A stretch of 64,000 nucleotides of DNA from Phycisphaerales bacterium (GTDB lineage: Bacteria > Planctomycetota > Phycisphaerae > Phycisphaerales > UBA1924). The stretch lies in contig JAJDDF010000001.1 of NCBI GenBank assembly GCA_029260455.1, positions 62,001-126,000 on the forward strand. The letters are read 5' to 3'. The notes under the pieces were generated by a model. The model saw nothing but the letters and a program-made list of their open reading frames with translations, had not been told where the DNA came from and made no database searches. The position numbers and the translations under genes were made by a program. Every line of letters begins with the position of its first letter. Position 1 is the first letter of the stretch. Shown in pieces: positions 9,108 through 17,140 of the stretch.

Positions 9108-9530
9108 TCACCCGGCGGCAGGCGTAAATGTAGCCCCGGACTCAGCGCCCAAGGTGACGAAATCGCCGATCTGGAAGTCGCCTGCGCGTTGGCGGCCGTC
9201 GGTCTTGCAGATGATCGGCATGGGCGCTGCGACTGTGACCGAGGATGTCGTCAGATCGGTTGCGATGATCCGGCCTTGAATGCGGCGCGGGCGGCCGTAG
9301 ACCGGTTCGACATATTGCCCGCCGGTGTGCACGATATCGATGCGCCGTGCCTGAGCGCGAATGGTGCCCGAGATGCGCTTGCCGACGGGCGTGTCGATGA
9401 GCTGTGTTGGCACGAGATGCATTTCATAACTGGTGTCAGCGAAGGCAAGTACGATGTGATCGTCGGCGATTACTTGCACCACCGCGTGGCAGACATTGAC
9501 ATCAGTTGAAGCGGGCATTGTTGTGATCAT
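9108..9530 (-). CDS. Conserved-looking hypothetical protein, third gene of the aminopeptidase-trpG operon
   Basis: 140 residues, soluble, with no recognised domain. Beta-rich with alternating short hydrophobic strands (IVLAFAD, RIQGRIIATDL, SVTVAAPMPI). A PilZ-like or OB-like barrel would fit but no diagnostic motif is seen. The start overlaps the stop codon of the glutaminase gene by 4 bp (ATGA), so it is translationally coupled and real. A second ATG four codons in is an alternative start. Confidence 0.6.
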   Translation of the reverse strand: MITTMPASTDVNVCHAVVQVIADDHIVLAFADTSYEMHLVPTQLIDTPVGKRISGTIRAQARRIDIVHTGGQYVEPVYGRPRRIQGRIIATDLTTSSVTVAAPMPIICKTDGRQRAGDFQIGDFVTLGAESGATFTPAAG

Positions 9531-10174
9531 GCTCCGGAGTGTACCTGCGCGAGCACCGGTCGCGGCAAGCCCAGGAAGTTTGCAAGCAGCAGGGGGCCTT
9601 CATCAGTGAGGAAGCTCTCGGGGTGAAATTGCACGCCATCGACCGGTGACTGTCCTTGCCCTTGGCCCACCTTGCGCAGGCCCATGATGACGCGCTCTTC
9701 GCGACCATCGGGGCCTGGTTCGAATGTCCACGCGGAGATGGCCCAACCCTCGGGCAGCGCGCCGCTTGGCTTGATGACCAGCGAGTGATATCGCGTCGCA
9801 ACGAAGGGATTGGACAGGCCTTCAAAGATGCCGAGGTCATCGTGATGCACTTCACTTGTCTTGCCGTGCATGATGGTGTGATGGCGAACGACATCAAGAC
9901 CTTGTGCGAAACCGATGCATTGATGCCCGAGGCACACGCCAAGAATAGGCACAAGGCCTGCAAAGGCGGTGACGATGTCGTTCGACACGCCAGCTTCTGT
10001 GGGTGTGCATGGCCCCGGCGAGACAATGACGCGCTCCGGGCGCAACGCGAGGGCATCATCAGCGGTGATCTGGTCGTTGCGCACGACATGCACATCGAGT
10101 GTGTCGTCAAGCTCCCAGATACGCTGCACGAGGTTCCATGTGAAACTGTCGTAGTTGTCAATGATGAGGATCAT
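9527..10174 (-). CDS. trpG: Anthranilate/aminodeoxychorismate synthase glutaminase subunit
   Basis: Class I glutamine amidotransferase, 215 residues, supplying ammonia to TrpE or PabB. The catalytic triad reads Cys81 in GVCLGHQ, His184 and Glu186 in VQFHPES. The N-terminal ILIIDNYDSFTWNL and the oxyanion motif SPGPCTP are typical of TrpG/PabA. The two roles cannot be separated by sequence, and one enzyme may serve both. It overlaps the end of the aminopeptidase gene by 4 bp and the next small gene by 4 bp. Confidence 0.9.
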   Translation of the reverse strand: MILIIDNYDSFTWNLVQRIWELDDTLDVHVVRNDQITADDALALRPERVIVSPGPCTPTEAGVSNDIVTAFAGLVPILGVCLGHQCIGFAQGLDVVRHHTIMHGKTSEVHHDDLGIFEGLSNPFVATRYHSLVIKPSGALPEGWAISAWTFEPGPDGREERVIMGLRKVGQGQGQSPVDGVQFHPESFLTDEGPLLLANFLGLPRPVLAQVHSGA

Positions 10175-12870
10175 TTATCGCGGTCGCGCCCTTTGCCGCC
10201 GTCGGCCTTGTTGAGCTTTTCGATCTGCTCTTCGAGCTTGCGGACGCGCTCTGCAAGTTCGTCCTTGTTGGGCAAGTTGGCCCCGAGACGGCTTGTAGCG
10301 AGCTTGGCGGCATCGGCAAAGTTCTCGCGCTTGGTGCGGCTTGCAAAATCTCGAAGCAATGACACACCATCTTCATGCTCGATATCAGCAAGTGCGCCGA
10401 TGGCGCTGCGGACGGCGCGCTCTTCGGTGTCATTGAGCAATGGCGCAATCGCCTTGAATGCCACCTCGCGATCGTGGTGGGCAAGGTCGCCGACGACATT
10501 GATCGCCATGGAGCGCGTTCGGTTGTAAGTGCCAAACTGTGTGAGTTCGATCGCCAATGGCAGGCATTCCTTGAGATCCAGTGATCTCAGGCCAAAGACG
10601 GCGCCCGTGCGAACCGTGTCGCGACTGCTCTCGAAATGAATCGCACTTTCATAGAGCGGCAGATCATCAATCGTGCCAAAGTTTCCAAGCGCACTCAAGG
10701 CACTCGATCGGCAGCGATACGAACGCTCTGATGATGATGCGTGCGTGCGCAGCAGATCAATCTGATCATCTGAAAGGACATGATCGCGATCGCCAAGTTC
10801 ACTGATGACCGTCGTGCGCACGCGCGGGTTGTCGATACCACCGGCGAGCAGTTCGGCAAGTGTTTCGAGTTTGTTCATTTCGCCGAGTGATTCTGCGGCC
10901 TCACGGCGAATCGAATAGTGCTCTGAATCATCAAGCACAACCGTTCTCAGCGCCTCGGTCGAGGAGGAGGACTTCTTGTCGCGCAGGAACTTCGCGCCTT
11001 CCATGCGCGCGACATACAAATTGCGATTGTGAAGCTGCGTGATGAGCCAGTCTTCGGGAAGGTCAAGATCGAGCGCCATTGCCACCGTGAGATTCGGATC
11101 GACAATGACCATCGCGGGCTCAGCATCGAGTGAGATGGAACGCTCGTGCCACTTGCCATCGATTCTCATCGTGGTCACGGTCGGCTCACTTGATTCATTG
11201 GCATACACCCAGATCGGCAGGTCAAAGACAAACGCGGGCGCACCATCGCCAACATATTGCTTCTGTTGAGCGGTGATTTCGAGGGCGTTATCTTCACCAT
11301 TCCAGCGGGCCTTGAATTTCACCTTGGGTGTGCCCGGCGCGTACGCCCATTGTGCGAAGAACTGTTCAAGGGATTTACCTGAGACTTCTTCGAGCACCTT
11401 GCGGAAGTCATCAGTTTCAGCGGTCTGGTACTGGAAGCGCTCGAGGTATATCTTGACGCCCTTGAAGAATGTTTCCTCGCCGAGCTTTGAGCGCAGCATG
11501 TGCAGGATCGCGCAGCCCTTGGGATATGGATTGCTGCGCTTGCGGAAAACATCGCCCGGGTTGTCATAGACAACGGACACCATGCCCGCGCGGTGGATGC
11601 CAGCTTCAGATTTCACCTGATCTCGTTCGGGCAGGCCGCGCAGAGCGCCGTAGAGATCCCAGAGGTAGCCTTCCTGAAAGCCGCGTGAGTCTTCGAACCA
11701 CAGTGATTCCATATAGGTCGCCCAGCCTTCATTGAGCCAGATGTGCGCCCAACTGTTGCAGGTGATCAGATCGCCGAACCATTGATGCCCGAGCTCGTGA
11801 GAGATAAGGCCTTCCATGTCCCCGTCTGCGAGTGCGATGTCATCGAAGACCGCCATGTCATACATGGTGGTGGCGCCGGTGTTTTCCATGCCGCCCGCGC
11901 CGAAGTTCCACACGCACAACTGGGCGTATCGATCCTGCCACGGGTATTGCACACCGAGACGACGTTCGAAGACTTCGATCATGTCATGAGTCTTGCCGTA
12001 GGTCGGTTTGATGCGATCACGCCATTTTTCGGGGGCATAGACAGGCAGCTTAATGCGCGCGCCGGGAGGGGCGACATCAACGATTGCGAACTTGCCAACG
12101 ATGAGAGACACGAGATAGTTGACGTGCGGCTTGTCCATCAACCAATGGAACATTGTTGACCCACGCTTGGTGGACTTATCTACGAGCACGCCATTGCCGG
12201 ATACCGTAAAGCCGTTGGGCACAGTGACGAGCAGTTCTGTGGTCAGGCGTTCATTTGGAAAATCGTGGCAGGGGAACCAGTGGCTGTTAGTGTCGGTTTC
12301 GCCCTGTGTGTGAATCTGTGCGGGGCGGCCCGGCCACTCCGGCGTCTCGGTGATCCAGAACAGGCCATCGACCGGGTTTTCGACGACATAGTTGGTAACA
12401 AGTGTTGCTGACTGCCCGGCGCGCAAGGGTGGTTCAAATTCATAGGTGACTTTTTCGCCGTCATATGAGAATGGAATCTCGCCGCGACCTTCTAGTGAGG
12501 CGCTGTTGATCTGCAGGTGCATCGCATTGAGTGTGATCGCAGCCACGGGTGTGCTGATGGGTGTGAAGCGCAGGCGCTGGGTTGCTTCAAAGCGGCGTGT
12601 ATTCATATCCGGGATGGCGATCTCAAGGCGCATGTGTTCGTGATCAACATGGCGATCCGGCGGATAATTGCGCAGGTCGCGACCGGTCAGCGCATCAACA
12701 GTCTCGGCGGCAGCATTCGATGACCCTGCATGCCAGTGGCGCTCAACGCGGCCGCGCAGGCAGGAGCATTCGTCAGCTTCACTTGCGGCAAGAGCAAGGG
12801 TGCCGGTCAGGGTGAGTGCAATTGGCGAAAGGATGGCCAGTCGCCCGAGGGGACGCAGTCGCAGTGTCAT
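10171..12870 (-). CDS. M1-family zinc aminopeptidase with C-terminal HEAT-like repeats
   Basis: 899 residues. N-terminal signal peptide (RLAILSPIALTLTGTLALAAS). M1 catalytic domain with the exopeptidase motif GAGGMEN (324-330), zinc site HELGH (358-362) and the distal Glu in NEGWATY (Glu381). Residues about 640 to 860 form HEAT-like repeats (RREAAESLGEMNKLE, RSAIGALADIEHEDG), and the end is a Lys/Glu-rich coiled coil (LAERVRKLEEQIEKL). It probably trims peptides in the periplasm or at the surface. The ATG at 12870 was chosen because a signal peptide follows and GGAG lies upstream. First gene of a three-gene operon with trpG. Confidence 0.9.
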   Translation of the reverse strand: MTLRLRPLGRLAILSPIALTLTGTLALAASEADECSCLRGRVERHWHAGSSNAAAETVDALTGRDLRNYPPDRHVDHEHMRLEIAIPDMNTRRFEATQRLRFTPISTPVAAITLNAMHLQINSASLEGRGEIPFSYDGEKVTYEFEPPLRAGQSATLVTNYVVENPVDGLFWITETPEWPGRPAQIHTQGETDTNSHWFPCHDFPNERLTTELLVTVPNGFTVSGNGVLVDKSTKRGSTMFHWLMDKPHVNYLVSLIVGKFAIVDVAPPGARIKLPVYAPEKWRDRIKPTYGKTHDMIEVFERRLGVQYPWQDRYAQLCVWNFGAGGMENTGATTMYDMAVFDDIALADGDMEGLISHELGHQWFGDLITCNSWAHIWLNEGWATYMESLWFEDSRGFQEGYLWDLYGALRGLPERDQVKSEAGIHRAGMVSVVYDNPGDVFRKRSNPYPKGCAILHMLRSKLGEETFFKGVKIYLERFQYQTAETDDFRKVLEEVSGKSLEQFFAQWAYAPGTPKVKFKARWNGEDNALEITAQQKQYVGDGAPAFVFDLPIWVYANESSEPTVTTMRIDGKWHERSISLDAEPAMVIVDPNLTVAMALDLDLPEDWLITQLHNRNLYVARMEGAKFLRDKKSSSSTEALRTVVLDDSEHYSIRREAAESLGEMNKLETLAELLAGGIDNPRVRTTVISELGDRDHVLSDDQIDLLRTHASSSERSYRCRSSALSALGNFGTIDDLPLYESAIHFESSRDTVRTGAVFGLRSLDLKECLPLAIELTQFGTYNRTRSMAINVVGDLAHHDREVAFKAIAPLLNDTEERAVRSAIGALADIEHEDGVSLLRDFASRTKRENFADAAKLATSRLGANLPNKDELAERVRKLEEQIEKLNKADGGKGRDRDK

Positions 12871-12978
12871 GATTGATCGCTCCAGAGTGAGGGTCTCAAA
12901 GTGCGCCCATATGCAATTGGGGCAGCACAAGTGTAGCCGGGCATCCGGTTGGAATATACGTTGCCGCACCGCGTCTGC

Positions 12979-12984
12979 TACGAT
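12979..12984 (+). promoter_or_regulatory. Extended -10-like hexamer of pyrG, leaderless type
   Basis: TGCTACGAT (extended -10 form) ends 5 nt before the ATG at 12990, with no Shine-Dalgarno between. It supports 12990 as the start, or a transcription start at that point. Confidence 0.4.
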
Positions 12985-12989
12985 TGACT

Positions 12990-14948
12990 ATGCACCACCT
13001 TGATTCGCCAGACACATCTGTGGCTGATCTCAGCCAATTGGCCCAGCTTGCCACGCTTGCCCCCGATGTAGGCTATCAATGGGTGGCCTCTCGATCGCAG
13101 CGTGGGGCGACGCCACCGTCCGAGGGGAATCCCTCAAAAACCGGGCAAGGCCTGCTCGCTGCGGCGGGGCATATGTCGACCGATACCGAGTTCTATTCGC
13201 CCGTGCCCGAGGGCTATCGGCGCGGGTTCCATACCTACATCGTCGTGCTTGGCACGGTGATGAGCGGCCTGGGCAAGGGCATCTTTGCATCGTCGATGGC
13301 GAAGCTGCTCAAGGACAAGGGGCTGTCAGTTGCGCCGATCAAGATGGAGGGCTACCTGAATATAGATTCGGGCACGCTCAACCCGTTTCGACACGGCGAA
13401 GTCTTTGTGCTCGACGATGGCACCGAGTGCGACATGGACCTTGGTACCTATGAGCGCATGCTCGATCAAAACCTGAGCGCGAAAAACTTTGTGACATCGG
13501 GTCAGATCTTTCGCGACATTCTCGGGCGCGAGCGCCATGGTGCCTATCTGGGGCGCGATGTGCAGATGATCCCGCATGTCACGGGCGAGGTGAAGCGCCG
13601 CCTGCGCGAGCTTGCGATGCACGGTGATGGCAAGCGCCCGGCGGATGTGGTGTTCGTGGAAGTGGGGGGCACGGTCGGCGATTATGAGAATGGGTTCTAT
13701 ATCGAAGCGCTGCGCCAGTTGGCCTTTGAAGAAGGGCCGGATTCCGTGTGCTTCGTTGCGCTGACCTATATCATCGAGCCGCCCGCATTGGGTGAACAAA
13801 AAAGCAAGGCGGCGCAGCTTGGCGTGAAGCGCGTGATGGAAGCGGGCATTCAGCCGCACATTATTGCGTGCCGGGCGACGAACCCGATTTCAAACTCAGT
13901 AGCGCAGAAAATAGCGATGTTCACGAATGTGCCCATGCGGCGTGTCTTTTCTATGCACGATCGCAAAAGCATTTACACGATTCCCGAAGCGATGCGCCAG
14001 GCAGGCCTTGACCGCGAGATTCTGTCGATCCTGAAGCTGCACGACCGCGTAGACATGGGCCATGAAGATCGATCGCGCGAGCGATGGATGGATCATGTTC
14101 GCAAACTGGAATCACCCAAGAGTAAGCACATCAAAATTGGTGTCATTGGTAAATATTCGACGTTGCGCGATGCCTATGCCTCAATCGAAAAGGCGGCCGA
14201 ACATTGCTCGACGCATCATGGGTGTGAAACCGAACTCATCTGGATCGATGCAACCGAGCTCACCGATGACAATGTGCCGGCGCACCTCAATGCGCTGGAT
14301 GCGGTGATCGTGCCGGGCGGGTTTGGCAATCGCGGCGTTGAGGGCAAAATCTCCTGCGTGCGCTATTGCCGCGAGCAACAGGTGCCATACCTCGGCATCT
14401 GTCTTGGCTTCCAAAGCGTGGTCATCGAATTTGCACGCAATGTCATGGGGCTGCGCGAGGCGAACTCGACGGAGTTTGATCCTGAAACGCATGATCCGGT
14501 GATTTGTGAATTGCCCGGGCAGCGCGACGTCGAACAGATGGGTGGGTCGATGCGCTTGGGCGGGCAGGACATGGCGCTCGCGCCGGGCTCGATGATGTGG
14601 GAGTTGTTTGGGCGCAAGGACACCGCGCGGCAGCGTTTCCGCCACCGCTATGAAGTGAACCCGAGTTATGTTGAGCGCTTTGAGGCTGCGGGGCTGATCT
14701 TCTCGGGCAAGCACCCGGGGTATCCGGTGATGCAGGCGCTGGAGTTGCCAAGGCCGGGTGCGGAGGATGCGCAGCCCGACAAGCCAATGCACCCGTTCTT
14801 TGTCGCGGGGCAATTTCACCCGGAGCTTTTGGGTAGGCCGTTGCGTCCCCAGCCGATGTTCATGGGGCTGCTTGAGGCGGCGTTGACGCGGAAGTATGGG
14901 CAGGCCTCGGGCGCGACGGCGACGGGTGTGCCCACAGAAACAAACTGA
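12990..14948 (+). CDS. pyrG: CTP synthase
   Basis: Converts UTP to CTP with glutamine as nitrogen donor. Synthetase domain first, then a class I glutaminase domain with Cys in YLGICLGFQ and the His/Glu pair in GQFHPELLGRP. Signature blocks NPFRHGEVFVLDDG and DLGTYERM are present. The P-loop is altered: GTVMSGLGKG where most family members read GGVVSSLGKG. The start is uncertain. ATG 12990 gives 652 residues and an unusual N-terminal extension of about 80. ATG 13173 gives 591 residues, closer to the usual ~540, but has no good ribosome-binding site. Confidence 0.9.
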   Translation: MHHLDSPDTSVADLSQLAQLATLAPDVGYQWVASRSQRGATPPSEGNPSKTGQGLLAAAGHMSTDTEFYSPVPEGYRRGFHTYIVVLGTVMSGLGKGIFASSMAKLLKDKGLSVAPIKMEGYLNIDSGTLNPFRHGEVFVLDDGTECDMDLGTYERMLDQNLSAKNFVTSGQIFRDILGRERHGAYLGRDVQMIPHVTGEVKRRLRELAMHGDGKRPADVVFVEVGGTVGDYENGFYIEALRQLAFEEGPDSVCFVALTYIIEPPALGEQKSKAAQLGVKRVMEAGIQPHIIACRATNPISNSVAQKIAMFTNVPMRRVFSMHDRKSIYTIPEAMRQAGLDREILSILKLHDRVDMGHEDRSRERWMDHVRKLESPKSKHIKIGVIGKYSTLRDAYASIEKAAEHCSTHHGCETELIWIDATELTDDNVPAHLNALDAVIVPGGFGNRGVEGKISCVRYCREQQVPYLGICLGFQSVVIEFARNVMGLREANSTEFDPETHDPVICELPGQRDVEQMGGSMRLGGQDMALAPGSMMWELFGRKDTARQRFRHRYEVNPSYVERFEAAGLIFSGKHPGYPVMQALELPRPGAEDAQPDKPMHPFFVAGQFHPELLGRPLRPQPMFMGLLEAALTRKYGQASGATATGVPTETN

Positions 14949-14962
14949 TGCGGGCGGTGGGC

Positions 14963-14968
14963 TATACT
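14963..14968 (+). promoter_or_regulatory. -10 hexamer of tRNA-Met
   Basis: TATACT, 41 nt upstream of the tRNA 5' end, in the short gap after pyrG. No clear -35 element. Confidence 0.45.
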
Positions 14969-15009
14969 CTCGCCCTGCATTGCGCCTTGGATGTTTGAGT
15001 GGCGCATAT

Positions 15010-15084
15010 GCCGATGTAGCTCAGCTGGTCTAGAGCGGCGGATTCATAACCCGCAGGTCGGTGGTTCGAGTCCACCCATCGGCA
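15010..15084 (+). tRNA. tRNA-Met (CAT)
   Basis: 75-nt cloverleaf: acceptor GCCGATG pairs with CATCGGC, the T-stem GGTGG/CCACC is perfect, and the anticodon loop TTCATAA gives CAT. The closing pair of the anticodon stem is A-C. CCA is not encoded. With no GGG:CCC anticodon-stem signature it is not an obvious initiator; elongator Met or lysidine-modified Ile2 are both possible. The last 28 nt lie inside a 30-bp repeat shared with 15931-15960. Confidence 0.9.
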
Positions 15085-15086
15085 CT
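15057..15086 (+). repeat. Left 30-bp direct repeat (tRNA-Met 3' end), candidate att site
   Basis: Runs from the variable loop through the T-arm and acceptor to two bases past the discriminator. Identical to 15931-15960. The stop codon of the NYN gene (on the minus strand) begins inside it. Confidence 0.85.
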
Positions 15087-15771
15087 ACGAAGCTTCGCAC
15101 GATTCGTCAGCAGTGGTGCCTGGGCGAGGGATCACGGACCTAAGCCCATCGATGTGTTCGTGCAAGTCGGAACGGATTCTTGCCCACATTGGATCAAGCA
15201 CAAAATCGATCCCTTCGCGACGCGCTAGTTTGGCGGCAGGGACAAAGTCACTGTCACCTGCAACGAGCACAATCTGGTCGACTTGTTTCTTGTAGACAAG
15301 CGAAGCGATATCGATGCCAAGGCGCATATCGACCCCCTTCTGGCGTATGTCAAGTGCGATGTGCTCGGGGCGCAAATCAGCATGTGTAAGCTTTCCTGCG
15401 AGTACTTGTTTCATTGCATCGGGGCGCAGCGCCCAAGTTTGCGCGTCGCTCAGATCACCAAGTCGCAGCGCGACCTTGCGGAGTGTCTTCAATTGTTCAA
15501 AGAACTCAAGTCGCCATCGTGCCGTGTCGGTCTTCGAGTAGTCAATGGCCTTATGTGTCAGCGGGTGATGCATCTTCTTCATGAGTGGCGGGCAGTCGTA
15601 GTAGAAGATGCGATATAAATCACGCTTTGGCTCGTCTGGGTTCCGCGACGCGAGATGCCTGCGGCACATGCGATGTAGCTCTTGGGCCGTGGTCGATGGA
15701 GACAGTCCGCCTTGCAAGCGCCGGAAGCGGTGGAGGAAAAAGTCACCATCAACAAGAATAGCTGTGCGCAT
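15085..15771 (-). CDS. NYN-domain (LabA/DUF88-like, PIN-like fold) putative RNase
   Basis: 228 residues. The N-terminal TAILVDGDFF, the central KGVDMRLGIDIASL and VLVAGDSDFVPAAKLAR place the conserved Asp residues of the NYN metal site as in the LabA/DUF88 group; these are known or predicted metal-dependent nucleases. The ATG at 15771 has GGAGGG 8 nt upstream; that motif is paired in a leader hairpin. The stop codon TAG overlaps the duplicated tRNA 3' end, so the gene converges on tRNA-Met with no spacer. It is the sole gene of the cassette and no antitoxin-like partner is seen. RNA cleavage is inferred from the fold and not shown. Confidence 0.8.
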   Translation of the reverse strand: MRTAILVDGDFFLHRFRRLQGGLSPSTTAQELHRMCRRHLASRNPDEPKRDLYRIFYYDCPPLMKKMHHPLTHKAIDYSKTDTARWRLEFFEQLKTLRKVALRLGDLSDAQTWALRPDAMKQVLAGKLTHADLRPEHIALDIRQKGVDMRLGIDIASLVYKKQVDQIVLVAGDSDFVPAAKLARREGIDFVLDPMWARIRSDLHEHIDGLRSVIPRPGTTADESCEAS

Positions 15772-15777
15772 AAAAAT

Positions 15778-15831
15778 ACCCTCCGGGCTCGGCGATCCCC
15801 TGGATAATTGGGGTGCGTACTGCCGGAGGGT
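15778..15831 (-). promoter_or_regulatory. Leader hairpin that hides the NYN ribosome-binding site
   Basis: Arms 15823-15831 and 15778-15786 are 9-bp perfect complements (ACCCTCCGG/CCGGAGGGT). In the mRNA the downstream arm contains the GGAGGG that precedes the start codon, so the hairpin would block ribosome binding. An inner CCCC/GGGG pair lies in the loop. Confidence 0.55.
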
Positions 15832-15847
15832 GAATACTATCACATAG

Positions 15848-15876
15848 AGTGTACCACGATCAGGACACACCATCAA
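15848..15876 (-). promoter_or_regulatory. Sigma70-type promoter of the NYN gene
   Basis: TTGATG (15871-15876, read on the minus strand) and TACACT (15848-15853) are separated by exactly 17 bp. The start site would fall near 15840, just upstream of the leader hairpin. Confidence 0.6.
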
Positions 15877-15930
15877 GTATCTAAGTGTCGATCATTTGGA
15901 CAATTCGCTTGAATGGGTTGTCCATTCATC

Positions 15931-15960
15931 GTCGGTGGTTCGAGTCCACCCATCGGCACT
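15931..15960 (+). repeat. Right 30-bp direct repeat (second copy of tRNA-Met 3' end)
   Basis: Exact copy of 15057-15086. It lacks the 5' part of a tRNA and is followed by TTTTCTTG, the probable original tRNA terminator. Confidence 0.85.
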
Positions 15961-16218
15961 TTTTCTTGCACAGCGCCTTTGTGGTGCGATACATATATTT
16001 CAGATGACACCATGTTTATTCGGCTTGGGTCTTGTTCGCACCCGCCAAAATAGGCGAGCTACCCTTTTTTGCTTGACATTATCAGACCGACCTTCGAGCA
16101 TGTGCTTACCGCTCTTGTTGCCTTTGCAATGGTTGCAGAGGCTGACTCTTGTCCAGTGCCGTTGCGCTGTGACAAGCAGATTGTTCGTTTTCATCGTGAT
16201 GAGAGAAGAGAGGTTTCT
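15961..16218 (+). other. Intergenic, downstream of the tRNA-Met repeat
   Basis: 258 bases with no supported gene. Contains the T-run after the repeat and the upstream region of the IPTL-CTERM gene. In-frame codons before 16219 exist but have no ribosome-binding site and precede a clear signal peptide. Confidence 0.5.
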
Positions 16219-17079
16219 ATGTTCAGGCGAACGTTGCAAAACATGGCGCTCGCTGCGGGCGTGATTGGGTTGATGTTGGCGGGGAGTGCGGAGGCCTCCT
16301 CGATGGACGGAGCTGGCATCGAGATCAGTGAACCCATTATCACATCAGGTGGAATAGCGGTGAGCGTTAGCCTCACAAACACGACGCTTGCCCCCGCCAC
16401 TGTTGATCTGGAGTATGTCCGCGCAATAAGAGGGTCTCTAGCGGCCGGTGTTGCCGGCGTTCCTTTCATCGAGTCAGTATGCCTGTCGTCGGGCATCTTG
16501 ATAGCGCCCGGTGAAACCGTTGGCCCATTCACTATCGTTCCGTCGGCGCCGGGCAGATTTTGCCACGGATTTGTCACGCATGTTGCAGCAGCAAGTGCAT
16601 GCACAGGTGCAGAGTTGGGCTGCAGAGCCAAAAGTAACATAAGGGTGTTTGGAGATCCAGCGCCGGTGGGTCCCGCAGGGGGCAGCCGGGGCGGATCGGT
16701 TGTATCGGAGACAGTTACCGTGGGATCAAATGCACCACCGGGCGCCACTGCAATCATCGTTGATGTGATTCCTGGGTCTGTGCCTGCGGGATATTCGATC
16801 AGCGTGCCAGCAGTCATCCCGGTCCCCGCGCCGGGCACGACATCGACGTTCAACATCGATGTCACCTTCCCAGCAACACCGACGGCAGACGCAGACTGGA
16901 CGATTCAGTATCGGTTCGACAACCGGCCAACCCTCTTTTCAGAGTACTCAATTACCGCTCAAGGTGTTCCCGATGTTCCAACCGTGTCCGAATGGGGCCT
17001 GATGATCTTCTTACTGCTCTTGCTGACCGGCGGCACGCTCGTGATTCGCAGGCGCAGCGCGCTTGCTGTTGCAGCCTGA
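16219..17079 (+). CDS. Secreted protein with IPTL-CTERM sorting signal
   Basis: 286 residues. The ATG at 16219 follows AGAGAGG and starts a signal peptide (MALAAGVIGLMLAGSAEAS). The body is beta-rich and resembles DUF11/Ig-like secreted domains; no catalytic motif is seen. The C-terminus is a textbook IPTL-CTERM tag: VPTVSEWGLM, then a hydrophobic segment, then RRRSALAVAA. This predicts cleavage by an archaeosortase/exosortase-type enzyme, which is not in the window. A hairpin with a T-run follows the gene. Confidence 0.8.
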   Translation: MFRRTLQNMALAAGVIGLMLAGSAEASSMDGAGIEISEPIITSGGIAVSVSLTNTTLAPATVDLEYVRAIRGSLAAGVAGVPFIESVCLSSGILIAPGETVGPFTIVPSAPGRFCHGFVTHVAAASACTGAELGCRAKSNIRVFGDPAPVGPAGGSRGGSVVSETVTVGSNAPPGATAIIVDVIPGSVPAGYSISVPAVIPVPAPGTTSTFNIDVTFPATPTADADWTIQYRFDNRPTLFSEYSITAQGVPDVPTVSEWGLMIFLLLLLTGGTLVIRRRSALAVAA

Positions 17080-17102
17080 GCCCATTGAGATCAACAAAAT
17101 GA

Positions 17103-17140
17103 ACACAGACGCCGGGCCAACGCCCAGTGTTTTTTATTTT
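17103..17140 (+). terminator. Rho-independent terminator after the IPTL-CTERM gene
   Basis: GGGC-CAAC-GCCC stem with flanking ACAC/GTGT pairing, followed by TTTTTTATTTT. Confidence 0.65.

Larger units (their letters stand above)
15087..15960. mobile_element. Candidate 874-bp tRNA-integrated cassette carrying one NYN-domain gene
   Basis: Bounded by exact 30-bp copies of the tRNA-Met 3' end. The T-rich tract expected after a tRNA follows the right-hand copy (CACTTTTTCTTG), while the left copy runs straight into the NYN gene, so the right copy looks like the original 3' end. The only gene inside is the NYN gene. No integrase is present, so it would be a satellite mobilised in trans or a deletion remnant of a larger element. 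A 7-bp hairpin (TGAATGG/CCATTCA, 15910-15928) sits beside the right repeat. Confidence 0.65.

Noticed and set aside
15896-16264. 122-codon plus-strand frame across the right tRNA repeat
   Set aside because: It runs through the tRNA 3' copy and into the signal-peptide region of the next gene in another frame, with no ribosome-binding site.
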